Assembly: GCA_003021045.1 (NCBI GenBank)
Contig: PXRN01000003.1
Coordinates: forward strand, 64,001 to 128,000
Length of the DNA stretch: 64,000 nt
Direction of reading: 5' to 3'
From: Halobacteriales archaeon QS_4_69_34
GTDB lineage: Archaea > Halobacteriota > Halobacteria > Halobacteriales > Halococcaceae
The stretch's first letter is position 1. Each line of letters opens with the position of its first letter. The notes under the pieces were generated by a model. The model had not been told where the DNA came from, ran no database searches, and saw only the letters and a list, made by a program, of their open reading frames with translations. The translations under genes and the position numbers were made by a program. Positions 51,400-59,983 of this stretch are shown here, piece after piece.

Positions 51400-52478
51400 G
51401 ACTCTCGGCACGAATCGACGAGTCGCTGTGTGAGCGCGACCACCTCCCGCCGTACTTCTTGGGCGCGCTCGCGGTCGGGCGCCACGTCCCCGGCGTCAAG
51501 CCCTTCGAGGTGGTCGAGGATCGCCCCGGGGTCGCGGGAGTGATACACCCGGCCCTGTTCGACGAGCTCGCGGTCGACCGAGAGCAGCGCGTTCGGGAAA
51601 AACGAGACCGCCGGTTTGCCCATCGAGGCCGCCTCCCGGCCCATCGTCCCCGAGCCGGTGAGTACACACCGGGCGTGCCACGCCAGCTGGAGGCCGTTGA
51701 TCGCGCCCTCGGGGACGTACACCTCCCCGGAGTCGTACCCACGTGCGTACTCCTCGTCGCCCCGCCCCCGCGGGAGGTAGACGACGCCGACGTCGCGCTC
51801 GACCGCACCCGCGAGCAGGTCGGGCACGATCGAGTCGGCGTCGACATACGCGGCGGTGAGCGCCTCGGGACGCACCACGACGTACTCAGTGAACGGGAGC
51901 CGGTCGGGAAAGTCGGGATCGGGCGAAAAGTCCGCGACGTAGACGTCCTCCTTGTAGCCGTCGTAGGTGTGAATCGAGTCGGGGTCGGCCCCCCATCGGA
52001 TGAGCTCGCGGCTGTCGAACGCCGCGGGCACGACGTTGTGGGTCGCGGTCGCCTCGAAGCGATTGTAGAGCTTCTCGATCCCCAGTCCGGGCACCTGGGC
52101 GGTGATGTCGTTGTCGGTGAAGTGGATCGAAGGGATCCCTCGAAGATGCGAGGCGATGACGCACATCGCGTTGCGTGCCGACAGCGAAACGTCGCAGTCG
52201 GGCGCACGGAGCCCGAGCTGGAGGGTGCGCAGGGGGATGCCGATCTTGCGGGCGAGCGTCGAGTCGAAGTCCCGGCCGACGACCCGGTGGGCGAAGCCGA
52301 CCTCGCGGGCGAGCGAGACGGTCTCGGTCTTCTCGCGCACCGTCGTCGTCACTGAGACGCCCTCCAGTCCGCGGGCGAGCGCCCCGAAAAAGAAGGGGTG
52401 AGAGGGGCTCACGAGGTCGACCCACGCCCGCGTCGGCGTCGCTCGCACGGCTGTCGCAGCCCCGGACGAGCCCGTCAT
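51396..52478 (-). CDS. DUF354 family protein (GT-B-like), first paralogue
   Basis: 360 residues. AWVDLVSPSHPFFFGALARG opens the fold; SIHFTDNDITAQVPGLGIEK and LPFTEYVVVRPEALTAAYVD lie in the middle; LTGSGTMGREAASMGKPAVS is the EA..G.P donor-site loop shared with MurG/UDP-GlcNAc 2-epimerase-like proteins. Followed by the six-hairpin gene with a 4-base overlap and preceded by wecC with 43 bp, so wecB-wecC-DUF354-six-hairpin look like one operon. Probably a glycosyltransferase or epimerase-like enzyme of the surface glycan. Confidence 0.86.
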   Translation of the reverse strand: MTGSSGAATAVRATPTRAWVDLVSPSHPFFFGALARGLEGVSVTTTVREKTETVSLAREVGFAHRVVGRDFDSTLARKIGIPLRTLQLGLRAPDCDVSLSARNAMCVIASHLRGIPSIHFTDNDITAQVPGLGIEKLYNRFEATATHNVVPAAFDSRELIRWGADPDSIHTYDGYKEDVYVADFSPDPDFPDRLPFTEYVVVRPEALTAAYVDADSIVPDLLAGAVERDVGVVYLPRGRGDEEYARGYDSGEVYVPEGAINGLQLAWHARCVLTGSGTMGREAASMGKPAVSFFPNALLSVDRELVEQGRVYHSRDPGAILDHLEGLDAGDVAPDRERAQEVRREVVALTQRLVDSCRES

Positions 52479-52521
52479 CGCCGACCACCGGCGCGAGCGC
52501 TCGCGGGGTCGACGGGACCGG

Positions 52522-53961
52522 TCATATCCTGCGGACGGCCGCGCCGGCGGCCTCCCACGCGGCGGCGTCGAGTACGCCCTTCGCGTCGACGACGAACGGT
52601 TCCTGGAGGCGCTCGCAGGCCGCGGGATCGAGGCCGGCGTACTCGTCGTGGTCGGCCGCGACGACGACGGCGTCGGCCCCCGAGAGCGCCTCGTCGAGCG
52701 GGCACAGCGCGAGGCGCTGGTCGGCCACGTGCGGGTCGTGGAGCCTGACGTCGAGAGGGCCGTCGCGCTTGCCGGCCGTCCCCTCGCCGCGCTCGCCGAC
52801 GGGCCGGTCGGGACCTCTCGTCCGTGGCGCCGCGTCCGCCAGGTGTCCCCGCGACTCGCTGGTGCTCTCGGCGACGGCTGCCGGCCGGGCCCGTGCGCGC
52901 TCTTCGAGGACGCCCGCGAGCCGGAGCCCGGGGCTCCCGCGGGTGTCGGCGACGTTGCCCTTGTAGGCGATCCCGAGGATCGCGACCTGCGCGCCGGCGA
53001 GCGATCCCCGGTGGGACTCGATCAGGTCCGCGACGTAGCCTGCCATCCCGTCGTTCACCGCGCGGGCGCGCTCGATCAGGTCGAGCTGGTCGGAGCTCTG
53101 CCCGAGAAAGAGGGGGTCGATCGGGATGCAGTGGCCCCCAACGCCGGGACCCGGCTGGTGGATCTCGACCCGGGGGTGGTGGTTCGCCGACGCGATCGCC
53201 TCGCGGGCGTCGAGCCCGTAGTCGGCGGCGATCTTGGCGAGCTCGTTGGCGAGCGCGATGTTCGTATCGCGGTAGGTGTTCTGGATCAGCTTGACGAACT
53301 CCGCGAACGTCGGGTCCGTCGTCGTCCGGAGCTCGCCGTCGACGAAGGAGGCATAGAGCTCGCGGGCCCGTCGAACCGAGCGCTCGTCGACCCCCCCGAC
53401 GTCCCGATCGTTCGTGCGCAGCTCGGCGACCACGCTCCCGGGCAGAACGGTCTCGGGGCTGTACGCCAGCGAGAACTCCCCGACTGTGAGCCCCGAGCGC
53501 TCCAGCAGCGGTCCGAGCACCCCCGTGGTGGTCCCCGGCGGGACCGTCGATTCGAGGATCACGGTGTCGTCGGGCCGGAGCACGCCCGTGATGGTCTCGC
53601 CCGCGGCCTCGACCGCCGAGAGGTCCGCGCCGATCCGCCCCGTGCCTACGTCCGCCTCTGTGTCCGCACCTGGACTCGCGTCCGCGCCTGCGTGTCCATC
53701 GTCGCTCGACAGCGGCGTGGGCACGCAGACGAGGTGGTACGCCGCGGGGACGGGCTCGGCGCTCGGGACGAGCGACTCCCCGAGGACGCGTTCGAGGACG
53801 GCTTCGAGGCCCGGCTCGTCGACGGTGGTCTCCCCCCGCGAGAGGCGATCGAGCAGCGCTCGGTCGACGTCGTAACCCGTGATCTCGTGGCCGGCGTCGG
53901 CGAGCAGCGCGGCGGTCGGCAGGCCCACGTAGCCCAGCCCGTGGACACAGACCGTGCTCAT
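52522..53961 (-). CDS. wecC: UDP-N-acetyl-D-mannosamine dehydrogenase-type nucleotide sugar dehydrogenase
   Basis: 479 residues, oxidises UDP-ManNAc (or similar) to the uronate with two NAD+. HGLGYVGLPTAALLADAGHE is the NAD-binding start; VPPGTTTGVLGPL and EFSLAYSPETVLPGS follow; EFVKLIQNTYRDTNIALANE and QPGPGVGGHCIPIDPLFLG contain the active-site Lys and Cys; AILGIAYKGNVADTRGSP is the C-terminal domain. Two low-complexity inserts (residues ~90-112 and ~345-385) are halophile-type. ATG 53961 overlaps the wecB stop by 4 bases. Confidence 0.93.
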   Translation of the reverse strand: MSTVCVHGLGYVGLPTAALLADAGHEITGYDVDRALLDRLSRGETTVDEPGLEAVLERVLGESLVPSAEPVPAAYHLVCVPTPLSSDDGHAGADASPGADTEADVGTGRIGADLSAVEAAGETITGVLRPDDTVILESTVPPGTTTGVLGPLLERSGLTVGEFSLAYSPETVLPGSVVAELRTNDRDVGGVDERSVRRARELYASFVDGELRTTTDPTFAEFVKLIQNTYRDTNIALANELAKIAADYGLDAREAIASANHHPRVEIHQPGPGVGGHCIPIDPLFLGQSSDQLDLIERARAVNDGMAGYVADLIESHRGSLAGAQVAILGIAYKGNVADTRGSPGLRLAGVLEERARARPAAVAESTSESRGHLADAAPRTRGPDRPVGERGEGTAGKRDGPLDVRLHDPHVADQRLALCPLDEALSGADAVVVAADHDEYAGLDPAACERLQEPFVVDAKGVLDAAAWEAAGAAVRRI

Positions 53962-55082
53962 CGGGTGACCTCCTCGGCCGACGCCCGCCGGGTGCCGATC
54001 CCGACGGTGTCGAGGATCCGTTCGGCGGCCCGGCCGTCGCCGAAGGGGTTCTCCCACCCGCGGGGGGCGCGTGCGGCCGCACGCGCCCCGGCGACGATCG
54101 CGTCGGGTTCGACCCCGATCACGCGATTGGCCCCCACCGAAACCGTCTCGGGACGCTCGGTGTTGTCACGCAGCGTGATACAGGGAGTCCCGAGGATACA
54201 GGCCTCCTCCTGGATGCCCCCCGAGTCGGTGAACACCAGGCGGGCGGCCGTTTCGAGCCGGAGGAAATCGAGAAAGGACTGTGGCTCGACGAGCCGGATC
54301 CCGGCGGGCACGTCGAGGTCGAACGCCTCGATGCGCTCGGCGGCGCGGGGATGAACCGGATAGATTACGGGCTGTTCGGCCGTGGCGGCACACTCGGCGA
54401 CGCCGGCGAGCAAGCGCTCGAACCGATCGCGGTCGTCGACGTTCTCCGCGCGGTGAGCCGTCAGGAGGAAGAAGTCCCCGGGCGCGACGCCGAACTCAGC
54501 GAGCACGGTGCTCTTCCGTTCGGCGAGGTCGCGGTGGCGGGTCACCGCGTCGACGATGGTGTTGCCCGTGACCGTGATGCGCTCGTCGGGTATCCCCTCC
54601 TCCCGGAGCGTCGCGGCCGAGTCCGCCGTCGGCGCGAACAGGTGGTCGGCGGCGTGGTCGGCGACCACCCGGTTCACTTCCTCAGGCATTGTCCGATCGA
54701 AGCTCCGGAGGCCGGCCTCGACGTGGCTGAGGGTCGTGTCGAGCTTGCTCGCGGCGACCGATCCCGCCAGAGCGGAGTTCGTGTCGCCGTGAACCACCAC
54801 CGTCTCGGGGGTCTCCCCGAGGAGCGCCCGCTCGATCTCGGCGACCATCGCGCCCGTCTGGGCGGCGTGGGTGTCCGAGCCCACGTCGAGATTATACGCC
54901 GGGGGCGAGAGCTCGAGCTGCTCGAAGAACACGCCGTCGAGGGTGCGAGAGTAGTGCTGGCCGGTGTGGATCACGGTGTACTCGGCCCCGCGGCGCTCGG
55001 CGGCGTTGATGACCGGCGCGAGCTTGATGATCTCGGGACGGGTCCCGAGGACGATCCCGAGGTCGGTTTCGCCCGCGCTCAT
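53958..55082 (-). CDS. wecB: UDP-N-acetylglucosamine 2-epimerase
   Basis: 374 residues, non-hydrolysing type making UDP-ManNAc. GIVLGTRPEIIKLAPVINAA, HTGQHYSRTLDGVFFEQL, VVVHGDTNSALAGSVAASKL, HVEAGLRSFDRTMPEEVNRV and VFTDSGGIQEEACILGTPCI with RDNTERPET are all intact, including the catalytic Asp, Glu and His residues. It feeds WecC, to which it is coupled by ATGA. The 407-bp gap upstream holds its promoter. Confidence 0.95.
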   Translation of the reverse strand: MSAGETDLGIVLGTRPEIIKLAPVINAAERRGAEYTVIHTGQHYSRTLDGVFFEQLELSPPAYNLDVGSDTHAAQTGAMVAEIERALLGETPETVVVHGDTNSALAGSVAASKLDTTLSHVEAGLRSFDRTMPEEVNRVVADHAADHLFAPTADSAATLREEGIPDERITVTGNTIVDAVTRHRDLAERKSTVLAEFGVAPGDFFLLTAHRAENVDDRDRFERLLAGVAECAATAEQPVIYPVHPRAAERIEAFDLDVPAGIRLVEPQSFLDFLRLETAARLVFTDSGGIQEEACILGTPCITLRDNTERPETVSVGANRVIGVEPDAIVAGARAAARAPRGWENPFGDGRAAERILDTVGIGTRRASAEEVTR

Positions 55083-55489
55083 CGGCGCGTGGCCGACTCC
55101 CCTCCCGGCCGGGCCGTGGGAGGGTTCGCGGCCGCGGCGGGGCTCGCGGTCGCGGACGATGACGGGGCCGTGGACGGTGACGCGAGCGGCGGGGGCGTAG
55201 GCGTCACGGAGGGTGCTGTGGGCGTGAACATGGGCGTTAGCGGGGATGTGGCTCGTTCGCGGGACGACCGCCGGATGCCGGATCGGCGTCGGCCCCCGGA
55301 CGGGGCGAGGCTGCTCGACTCCCGGTCGGCGCCCGCGATCGACGGCTGCCTGCGCTCATCGCCCGTGCATGCTTCGTTATGGGCCGTTGACCGGGCGCGG
55401 CGGGAGGCATATACCCTCCATTCGCACAGCCCCCTAATGAAACCCCACGGAACGGGGAGCCGGATCCGACGGCGACGGCGCGACCGTCC
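55083..55489. other. Intergenic, no gene recognised
   Basis: 407 bp between wecB and the upstream six-hairpin paralogue on the same strand. A long plus-strand frame runs through it as antisense shadow. Nothing with acidic bias or known motif seen; it should carry the wecB promoter. Confidence 0.4.
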
Positions 55490-56773
55490 TCAGCCGGTAC
55501 CGACGGTCCCGCCCGCCGGATCCGCGCGCGCCCGACAGCGGAGATACGTTGCCAGCGCGTGGGCCATCCACGCCTGACACCACCGCATCAGCGTCGTCCG
55601 ATTGGTGTAGAACCGTTCTTTCCGGTAGTAAAAGCGGCCACCGCCGGCGTAGAGCTGTGAGAGCGTCCAGTCGACGATCCGCTCGGCGAACGCGAGGTCG
55701 CCGGCGCGGCTGAAGACGATGATCCCCTGGGCGGCGGCGTGGATGTCCCGGGGGTACGCGCTCGACTCGTCCCAGTTGGGCGCGCCGCTTGTCTCGAACA
55801 GCGCCTCGCGGTAGAAGGCAAGGCCGCGATCGAGGGCGTCGTCGTAGCGGCCGTCGCCGACGAGCGCGTCGTACGCCAGCAGACACTCGACGACGAACCC
55901 GTTGTGGTGGTTGTCCATCGAGAGGTGGGATGCCTCGGGCGGGTCGCGGTACATCCAGCCGCCCCGCTCGGTCTGTCTGGAGACGACGTAATCGAGCAGC
56001 TTCCGCCCGCGCTCGCGGGGGCGTTCGGCGTCGAACCGGGACCCGACTTCGAGCAGCGCCCGCGCCCCGAGCGCGACCGCGTTCAGGGTGTAGTGCTCGC
56101 CCGACCACGCCGGCACGTACTTGCAGCGCGCGCCCGCAGGGATCTCCTCGTACTCGAGGTCCTCGACGACGAAGTCCTCGACCGAACGCACGGTGGCAGC
56201 GTAGTCGTGGGGCGAGTCGGCGTCGAGGCCGGCTTCGCTCGCCGCCAGCAGCGCCGACACCGCATAGGAGGTCGAGACCAGATCGGGATAGGAGGGCAGG
56301 CCCTTGAAGTCGGGGTACTGGATCTCGTGGCGTGAGGCCCCACAGAAGCCCGCATGTCCCGGCGTGCGCTCCTCGACCAGCCAGTCACACAGCGTGCGTG
56401 CCTCCGTGGCGTAGTCGACGGCGTCCCGACTGCCGCCCCCGGTGGCGTCTCTATTGCTCTCGAGTCCCGTGCCGAGCCCGAGCTGGTGGGCACGCAGGTT
56501 GGCGAACGCGAACAGCGCGATGCCCTTGTAGTTGCGGCGCTGCTCGACCCGCATGAGGGGCCGAATGTTGACGGGCGCGCGCTTGATGGTCTCCTGGACG
56601 GCGAGGTTCACCCACCGGTTGTCGATCGGCGCACGCTGGAGGAGGCGGCTGCTCATGCCGTCGGCGTAGTCCCAGCCGGTGTACTCGCGCGCCCGGGCGT
56701 AGCCGAGAGTGTCGGCCAGCAGTCCGTCCGACAGTCCGTGCGCGTCTCGGGGTTCGGTGTGTTCTTCGCTCAT
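55490..56773 (-). CDS. Six-hairpin glycosidase-fold protein (second paralogue)
   Basis: 427 residues, same family and layout as the protein at 50068-51399. Shared blocks: RAPVNIRPLMRVEQRRNYKG with IALFAFANLRAHQ, MYRDPPEASHLSMDNHHNGF, AYPRDIHAAAQGIIVFSRAG and LMRWCQAWMAHALATYL. The DNHHNGF/DNFHTGF and HAAAQ motifs recur in both and are good active-site candidates. ATG 56773 (MSEEHTEPRDAHGLSDG) is chosen over GTG 56797. No membrane helices. It lies 42 bp after the surface protein gene. Confidence 0.83.
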   Translation of the reverse strand: MSEEHTEPRDAHGLSDGLLADTLGYARAREYTGWDYADGMSSRLLQRAPIDNRWVNLAVQETIKRAPVNIRPLMRVEQRRNYKGIALFAFANLRAHQLGLGTGLESNRDATGGGSRDAVDYATEARTLCDWLVEERTPGHAGFCGASRHEIQYPDFKGLPSYPDLVSTSYAVSALLAASEAGLDADSPHDYAATVRSVEDFVVEDLEYEEIPAGARCKYVPAWSGEHYTLNAVALGARALLEVGSRFDAERPRERGRKLLDYVVSRQTERGGWMYRDPPEASHLSMDNHHNGFVVECLLAYDALVGDGRYDDALDRGLAFYREALFETSGAPNWDESSAYPRDIHAAAQGIIVFSRAGDLAFAERIVDWTLSQLYAGGGRFYYRKERFYTNRTTLMRWCQAWMAHALATYLRCRARADPAGGTVGTG

Positions 56774-56815
56774 GTCATCGATCGTCCGACGGTCCACGGT
56801 CGGTTCGAAGGCCGG

Positions 56816-58300
56816 TTATCGCCGGCCCGAGCCGCCCCGTCGCCGCGCCAGCAGCATGCCCCCGATCAGCGCGGCGACGAGCAGCGCGAGGAGCACGCTC
56901 GTGACACCGAGGCCGGGGCCGAACACCGACGAGCCACCGTCGCCATCGGTCGCTCCGGCACCGTCGCCGTCGGCGTCGCCGGCCCCGCCCCCCGTCGTCG
57001 CGGCCGTGCCGTCGGCCGTCGCGTCCACGCTCGGACCGGCGGTCGCACCCTCCGCACCGTCGCCCGCAGTGGTCGCGGCGGTGGTGGCCGTCTCCCCGGC
57101 CACGAAGAAGCTGTCGTCGGCGGGGCTCGTGGTGCTGTCGTCGTCGAGGCCCACGACCGCGTCCGGGTTCGCGACCGTGGTGATGGCGTACTGGCCCTGC
57201 CCGAGCTGGCCGGCGTCGATCACGGCGCTGCCGTCGGCGTCAGTCGAGAACTGCGTGACGATGCCGCCGAGCGCGCCATCCTCGACGGCTCGAACCTGAT
57301 AGCCCGCGTTCGGCTGGCCCGGATCGAAGTACAGCCGGGCGTTCCCGGGGTACTCGGTCCCCGCCTGCACCTGCGCGTCGGCGTCGACCACCGAGACGAA
57401 CCCGGTTGCGTTCACCGACCGACCGTTGTTGGCGAGCGGTACGTCCTGTTCGGGGTCGAACGTGCCCGCCGCGCGCTCGTTGAGGTTCGTTCCCTGAGAC
57501 TCGTAGAAGGGGATGGCCACCAACCGCTGGCTTTCGGTCACGCTGCCCCCGAGGCTCACCGTGTAGTTGCGCTCGTTGTACCGCGCCGGCCCGGTGGGGA
57601 CCGAGCCGACGAGCGCGCCCCGCGAGCCGTTCTCCCCCGTCCGGAAGATTCCGACGTACCCCCGATTCGGGACGACGCCCGAGACGGTGACGTTCTGGGA
57701 GCCGAACTGCGAGGCGCTCTGATTGGGGAAAGAAAGCGAAGCCCGGGCGATCCGGTAGGAGACCGAAACCGGCCCGTCGGTCGCACCGTCGGGCGTCGTG
57801 GCCGTCACCGCAGCCGTGTAGGTCCGCGCCGCCGTCGGGTTCGCGAAGTCGTAAGCCTTCAGGACGATGTCGTCGCCGGCGTCGATCCGCGCCGGATCGG
57901 CGAACGTGACGGTGAGCCGGCTGCCCGAGCCGTTCACCGTGAAGTCCGTGACGGGCTGGCGCTGGGTACCGTTGCCCTCGGGCTGGACGAACACGTCGAC
58001 GCTGCTCACGTTGGCGGTCGTGCCGTCGAACCGCCGGTCCGCGCCGAAGTCGACGGTGAGCCGGCCGAGCCCGTCGGCGACGATGGCGTCACCCCCCTCG
58101 GCCTCGACCGGTACGACGACCTGGGCCGACGAGCCGGGCTCGTGGGGGAAGGTTGCGCCGGTCTGTCCGCCGAGCGCCGCCGCGGGACCGCCGGCGACGA
58201 CGCTGGCGACCGCCGTGGCGACCGCCACTGCGGTCACGAGTACGGCGAGGGACGTCGTCGCGAACGAGCGGGAGGTCGTCGTGGGTGGGCGGGGAGTCAT
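56816..58300 (-). CDS. Secreted surface protein with C-terminal membrane anchor
   Basis: 494 residues. Signal peptide: SLAVLVTAVAVATAVASVVA. Two repeated beta domains follow, e.g. SSVDVFVQPEGNGTQRQPVT with DDIVLKAYDFANPTAARTYT, and SVVDADAQVQAGTEYPGNAR with GQGQYAITTVANPD, like the BGTF/S-layer-type modules of haloarchaeal surface glycoproteins, with many N-x-S/T sequons. A Gly/Ala/Asp/Thr stalk ends in FGPGLGVTSVLLALLVAALI and an Arg-rich end: position and shape fit PGF-CTERM, but Leu replaces Phe in PGF. ATG 58300 is used because the signal peptide starts there. Confidence 0.84.
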   Translation of the reverse strand: MTPRPPTTTSRSFATTSLAVLVTAVAVATAVASVVAGGPAAALGGQTGATFPHEPGSSAQVVVPVEAEGGDAIVADGLGRLTVDFGADRRFDGTTANVSSVDVFVQPEGNGTQRQPVTDFTVNGSGSRLTVTFADPARIDAGDDIVLKAYDFANPTAARTYTAAVTATTPDGATDGPVSVSYRIARASLSFPNQSASQFGSQNVTVSGVVPNRGYVGIFRTGENGSRGALVGSVPTGPARYNERNYTVSLGGSVTESQRLVAIPFYESQGTNLNERAAGTFDPEQDVPLANNGRSVNATGFVSVVDADAQVQAGTEYPGNARLYFDPGQPNAGYQVRAVEDGALGGIVTQFSTDADGSAVIDAGQLGQGQYAITTVANPDAVVGLDDDSTTSPADDSFFVAGETATTAATTAGDGAEGATAGPSVDATADGTAATTGGGAGDADGDGAGATDGDGGSSVFGPGLGVTSVLLALLVAALIGGMLLARRRGGSGRR

Positions 58301-58536
58301 GGATGGGAAGGAGGGATTGCTGCTGAGCGGCGAGATGACCGCCGCGGGGAAAAGGCGTTTCGGTTCGTCCGGTCTCGGGTCCGGTTCCGGCTGCCGGCCG
58401 ATTCGATCCTGGGGCGAGCGCACGTGTCGGGGGTGGCGATACCGGTGGTTTCATGTGCCGACGGGATTCCTGTACTGTCAGTGACCGGAGCGTCGGAACG
58501 AACGGCACCGAAACCGCTGTGGCGTCGCTCCTACCG

Positions 58537-59622
58537 ATGAGGTATCTCTTTCTCACCAACACTCCCGCACACGTCCATCTCTACAAGCACGCCGTGGCGG
58601 CCCTCGACGCGCGCGGCCACGACGTGCTGGTGCTCGGTCGTGACTACAGCTGCACGCGGGCGTTGTTGGAGTATCACGACCTGCCCTACGAGTGCTACGG
58701 CCGACTCGACACCACCAAGTGGTCGCTGTTCCGCCAGTTGCCCCGTCACTACTGGGCGATCCTCCGGAAGACCCGGCGGTACGATCCCGATCGGATCTTC
58801 GGGATGGGCGCGTACGCGGCCCACGCCGGCGCGCTCTCGCGGACGCCCGTGACGCTGATCCTCGATTCGGAGCCCACGTCGCTCGACCACGCTATTTCCC
58901 GCCCGTTCGTCGAGACCATCCTCACCCCCCACGCCTTCGGGAAGGATCTGGGACCCAAGCACTACCGCTTTCGCGGATTCAAGGAGTGTGCGTACCTCCA
59001 TCCAGACGTGTTCGATCCCCGAGAAGACATCCGCGAGCGCCTCGGCGTCGCGCCCGACGAACAGTACGCGCTCCTCCGGTTCAACGCCTTCGGTTCCCAC
59101 CACGACGTCGCCCGCTCGGGCATCGCGCCCGCGAAGCGCCACGAACTCGTCGATCACCTCGCCGAGCGCGCGACCGTCTTCGTCTCCGACGAGGGCGGCG
59201 AGATGGACCTCGACGCAACCCCCGCGCGCGCGTTCGACCTCCACCCCGGGCTGCTTCACGACGCGCTGGCCGCGGCCGACCTCCTCGTGGCGGACACCCA
59301 GACGATGGTCACCGAGGCCGCTCTGCTCGGGACGCCCGCGATCCGCTCGAACTCCTTCGTCGGCGACGCCGACATGGGCAACTTCCTCGAACTCGAACGC
59401 GCGGGACTGATCTTCAACCTCGATTCCTTCGACGCCGTGATCGAGCGCGCACTCACCCTGCTGGCCGACGACTCGGTGGCCGAGACGTGGCAGCGCCGGC
59501 GCGAGCGCTACATGGACGACACGGTGAACCTCACCGAGGTGATCGTGGAGCTGGCGACCGATCCGCAGGGTCCCGGGGCGCTCGATTCGCTTTCGCGGGA
59601 CCGGGCACTGATGCGAGCCTGA
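58537..59622 (+). CDS. DUF354 family protein, second paralogue
   Basis: 361 residues. MRYLFLTNTPAHVHLYKHAV begins the fold, followed by RIFGMGAYAAHAGALSRTPV, SFVGDADMGNFLELERAGLI and LLVADTQTMVTEAALLGTPA, where the T.T..EA..LG.PA loop equals that of the 51396 protein. ATG 58537 is chosen because the in-frame extension to 58453 is unconserved. Divergent from the surface-protein gene. Presumed GT-B-type enzyme of the polysaccharide pathway. Confidence 0.85.
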   Translation: MRYLFLTNTPAHVHLYKHAVAALDARGHDVLVLGRDYSCTRALLEYHDLPYECYGRLDTTKWSLFRQLPRHYWAILRKTRRYDPDRIFGMGAYAAHAGALSRTPVTLILDSEPTSLDHAISRPFVETILTPHAFGKDLGPKHYRFRGFKECAYLHPDVFDPREDIRERLGVAPDEQYALLRFNAFGSHHDVARSGIAPAKRHELVDHLAERATVFVSDEGGEMDLDATPARAFDLHPGLLHDALAAADLLVADTQTMVTEAALLGTPAIRSNSFVGDADMGNFLELERAGLIFNLDSFDAVIERALTLLADDSVAETWQRRRERYMDDTVNLTEVIVELATDPQGPGALDSLSRDRALMRA

Positions 59623-59796
59623 GGACGGATTGCAGCTGTCTTCCGTCGCCATCGCTCGTCCGACTCGAACGTCCATACTGGGATGCGCCACGTGGCGAGC
59701 GGCTGCCGAACTCGCCATCGCTCGGCGATCACCGTCACACCGCTTCGGTCCGGAGCTGACGGCGAACCCTGCTCTCGGCCGGAAGCGAGGGACGAA

Positions 59797-59925
59797 CTAC
59801 TCTTTCCCGTAGAACGCGGTGGAGACGACTTCGAGACAGCCGAAGACGATGAACAAGACGGCGTTCTCGACAAGCAGTAGCGTATTGCCTGGAGCGAGTG
59901 CGCTGACGAGTGCCAGCGTGGCAGT
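59797..59925 (-). pseudogene. C-terminal fragment of a membrane protein next to the TnpB element
   Basis: Reads VTATLALVSALAPGNTLLLV, ENAVLFIVFGCLEVVSTAFY and GKE then stop (59797-59799). These are one to two membrane helices without a start; the frame begins exactly at the right end of the TnpB element (GATGTCAC at 59924-59931). The rest of the gene is not on the other side of the element, so it was lost. Confidence 0.55.
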
Positions 59926-59933
59926 GACATCCT

Positions 59934-59983
59934 CCCCACCCTACCGCCCGCTTCCGCACCGCAGCGGGCGCTTGAGGGTGGGG
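59934..59983 (-). ncRNA. 3' hairpin of the TnpB element (omega/reRNA scaffold end)
   Basis: CCCCACCCT (59934-59942) pairs with AGGGTGGGG (59975-59983), and inside it CGCCCGC (59945-59951) pairs with GCGGGCG (59964-59970), leaving a 12-base loop. It overlaps the last codons of tnpB, as expected for the guide-RNA scaffold of TnpB elements, with the element end just beyond. Confidence 0.62.
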
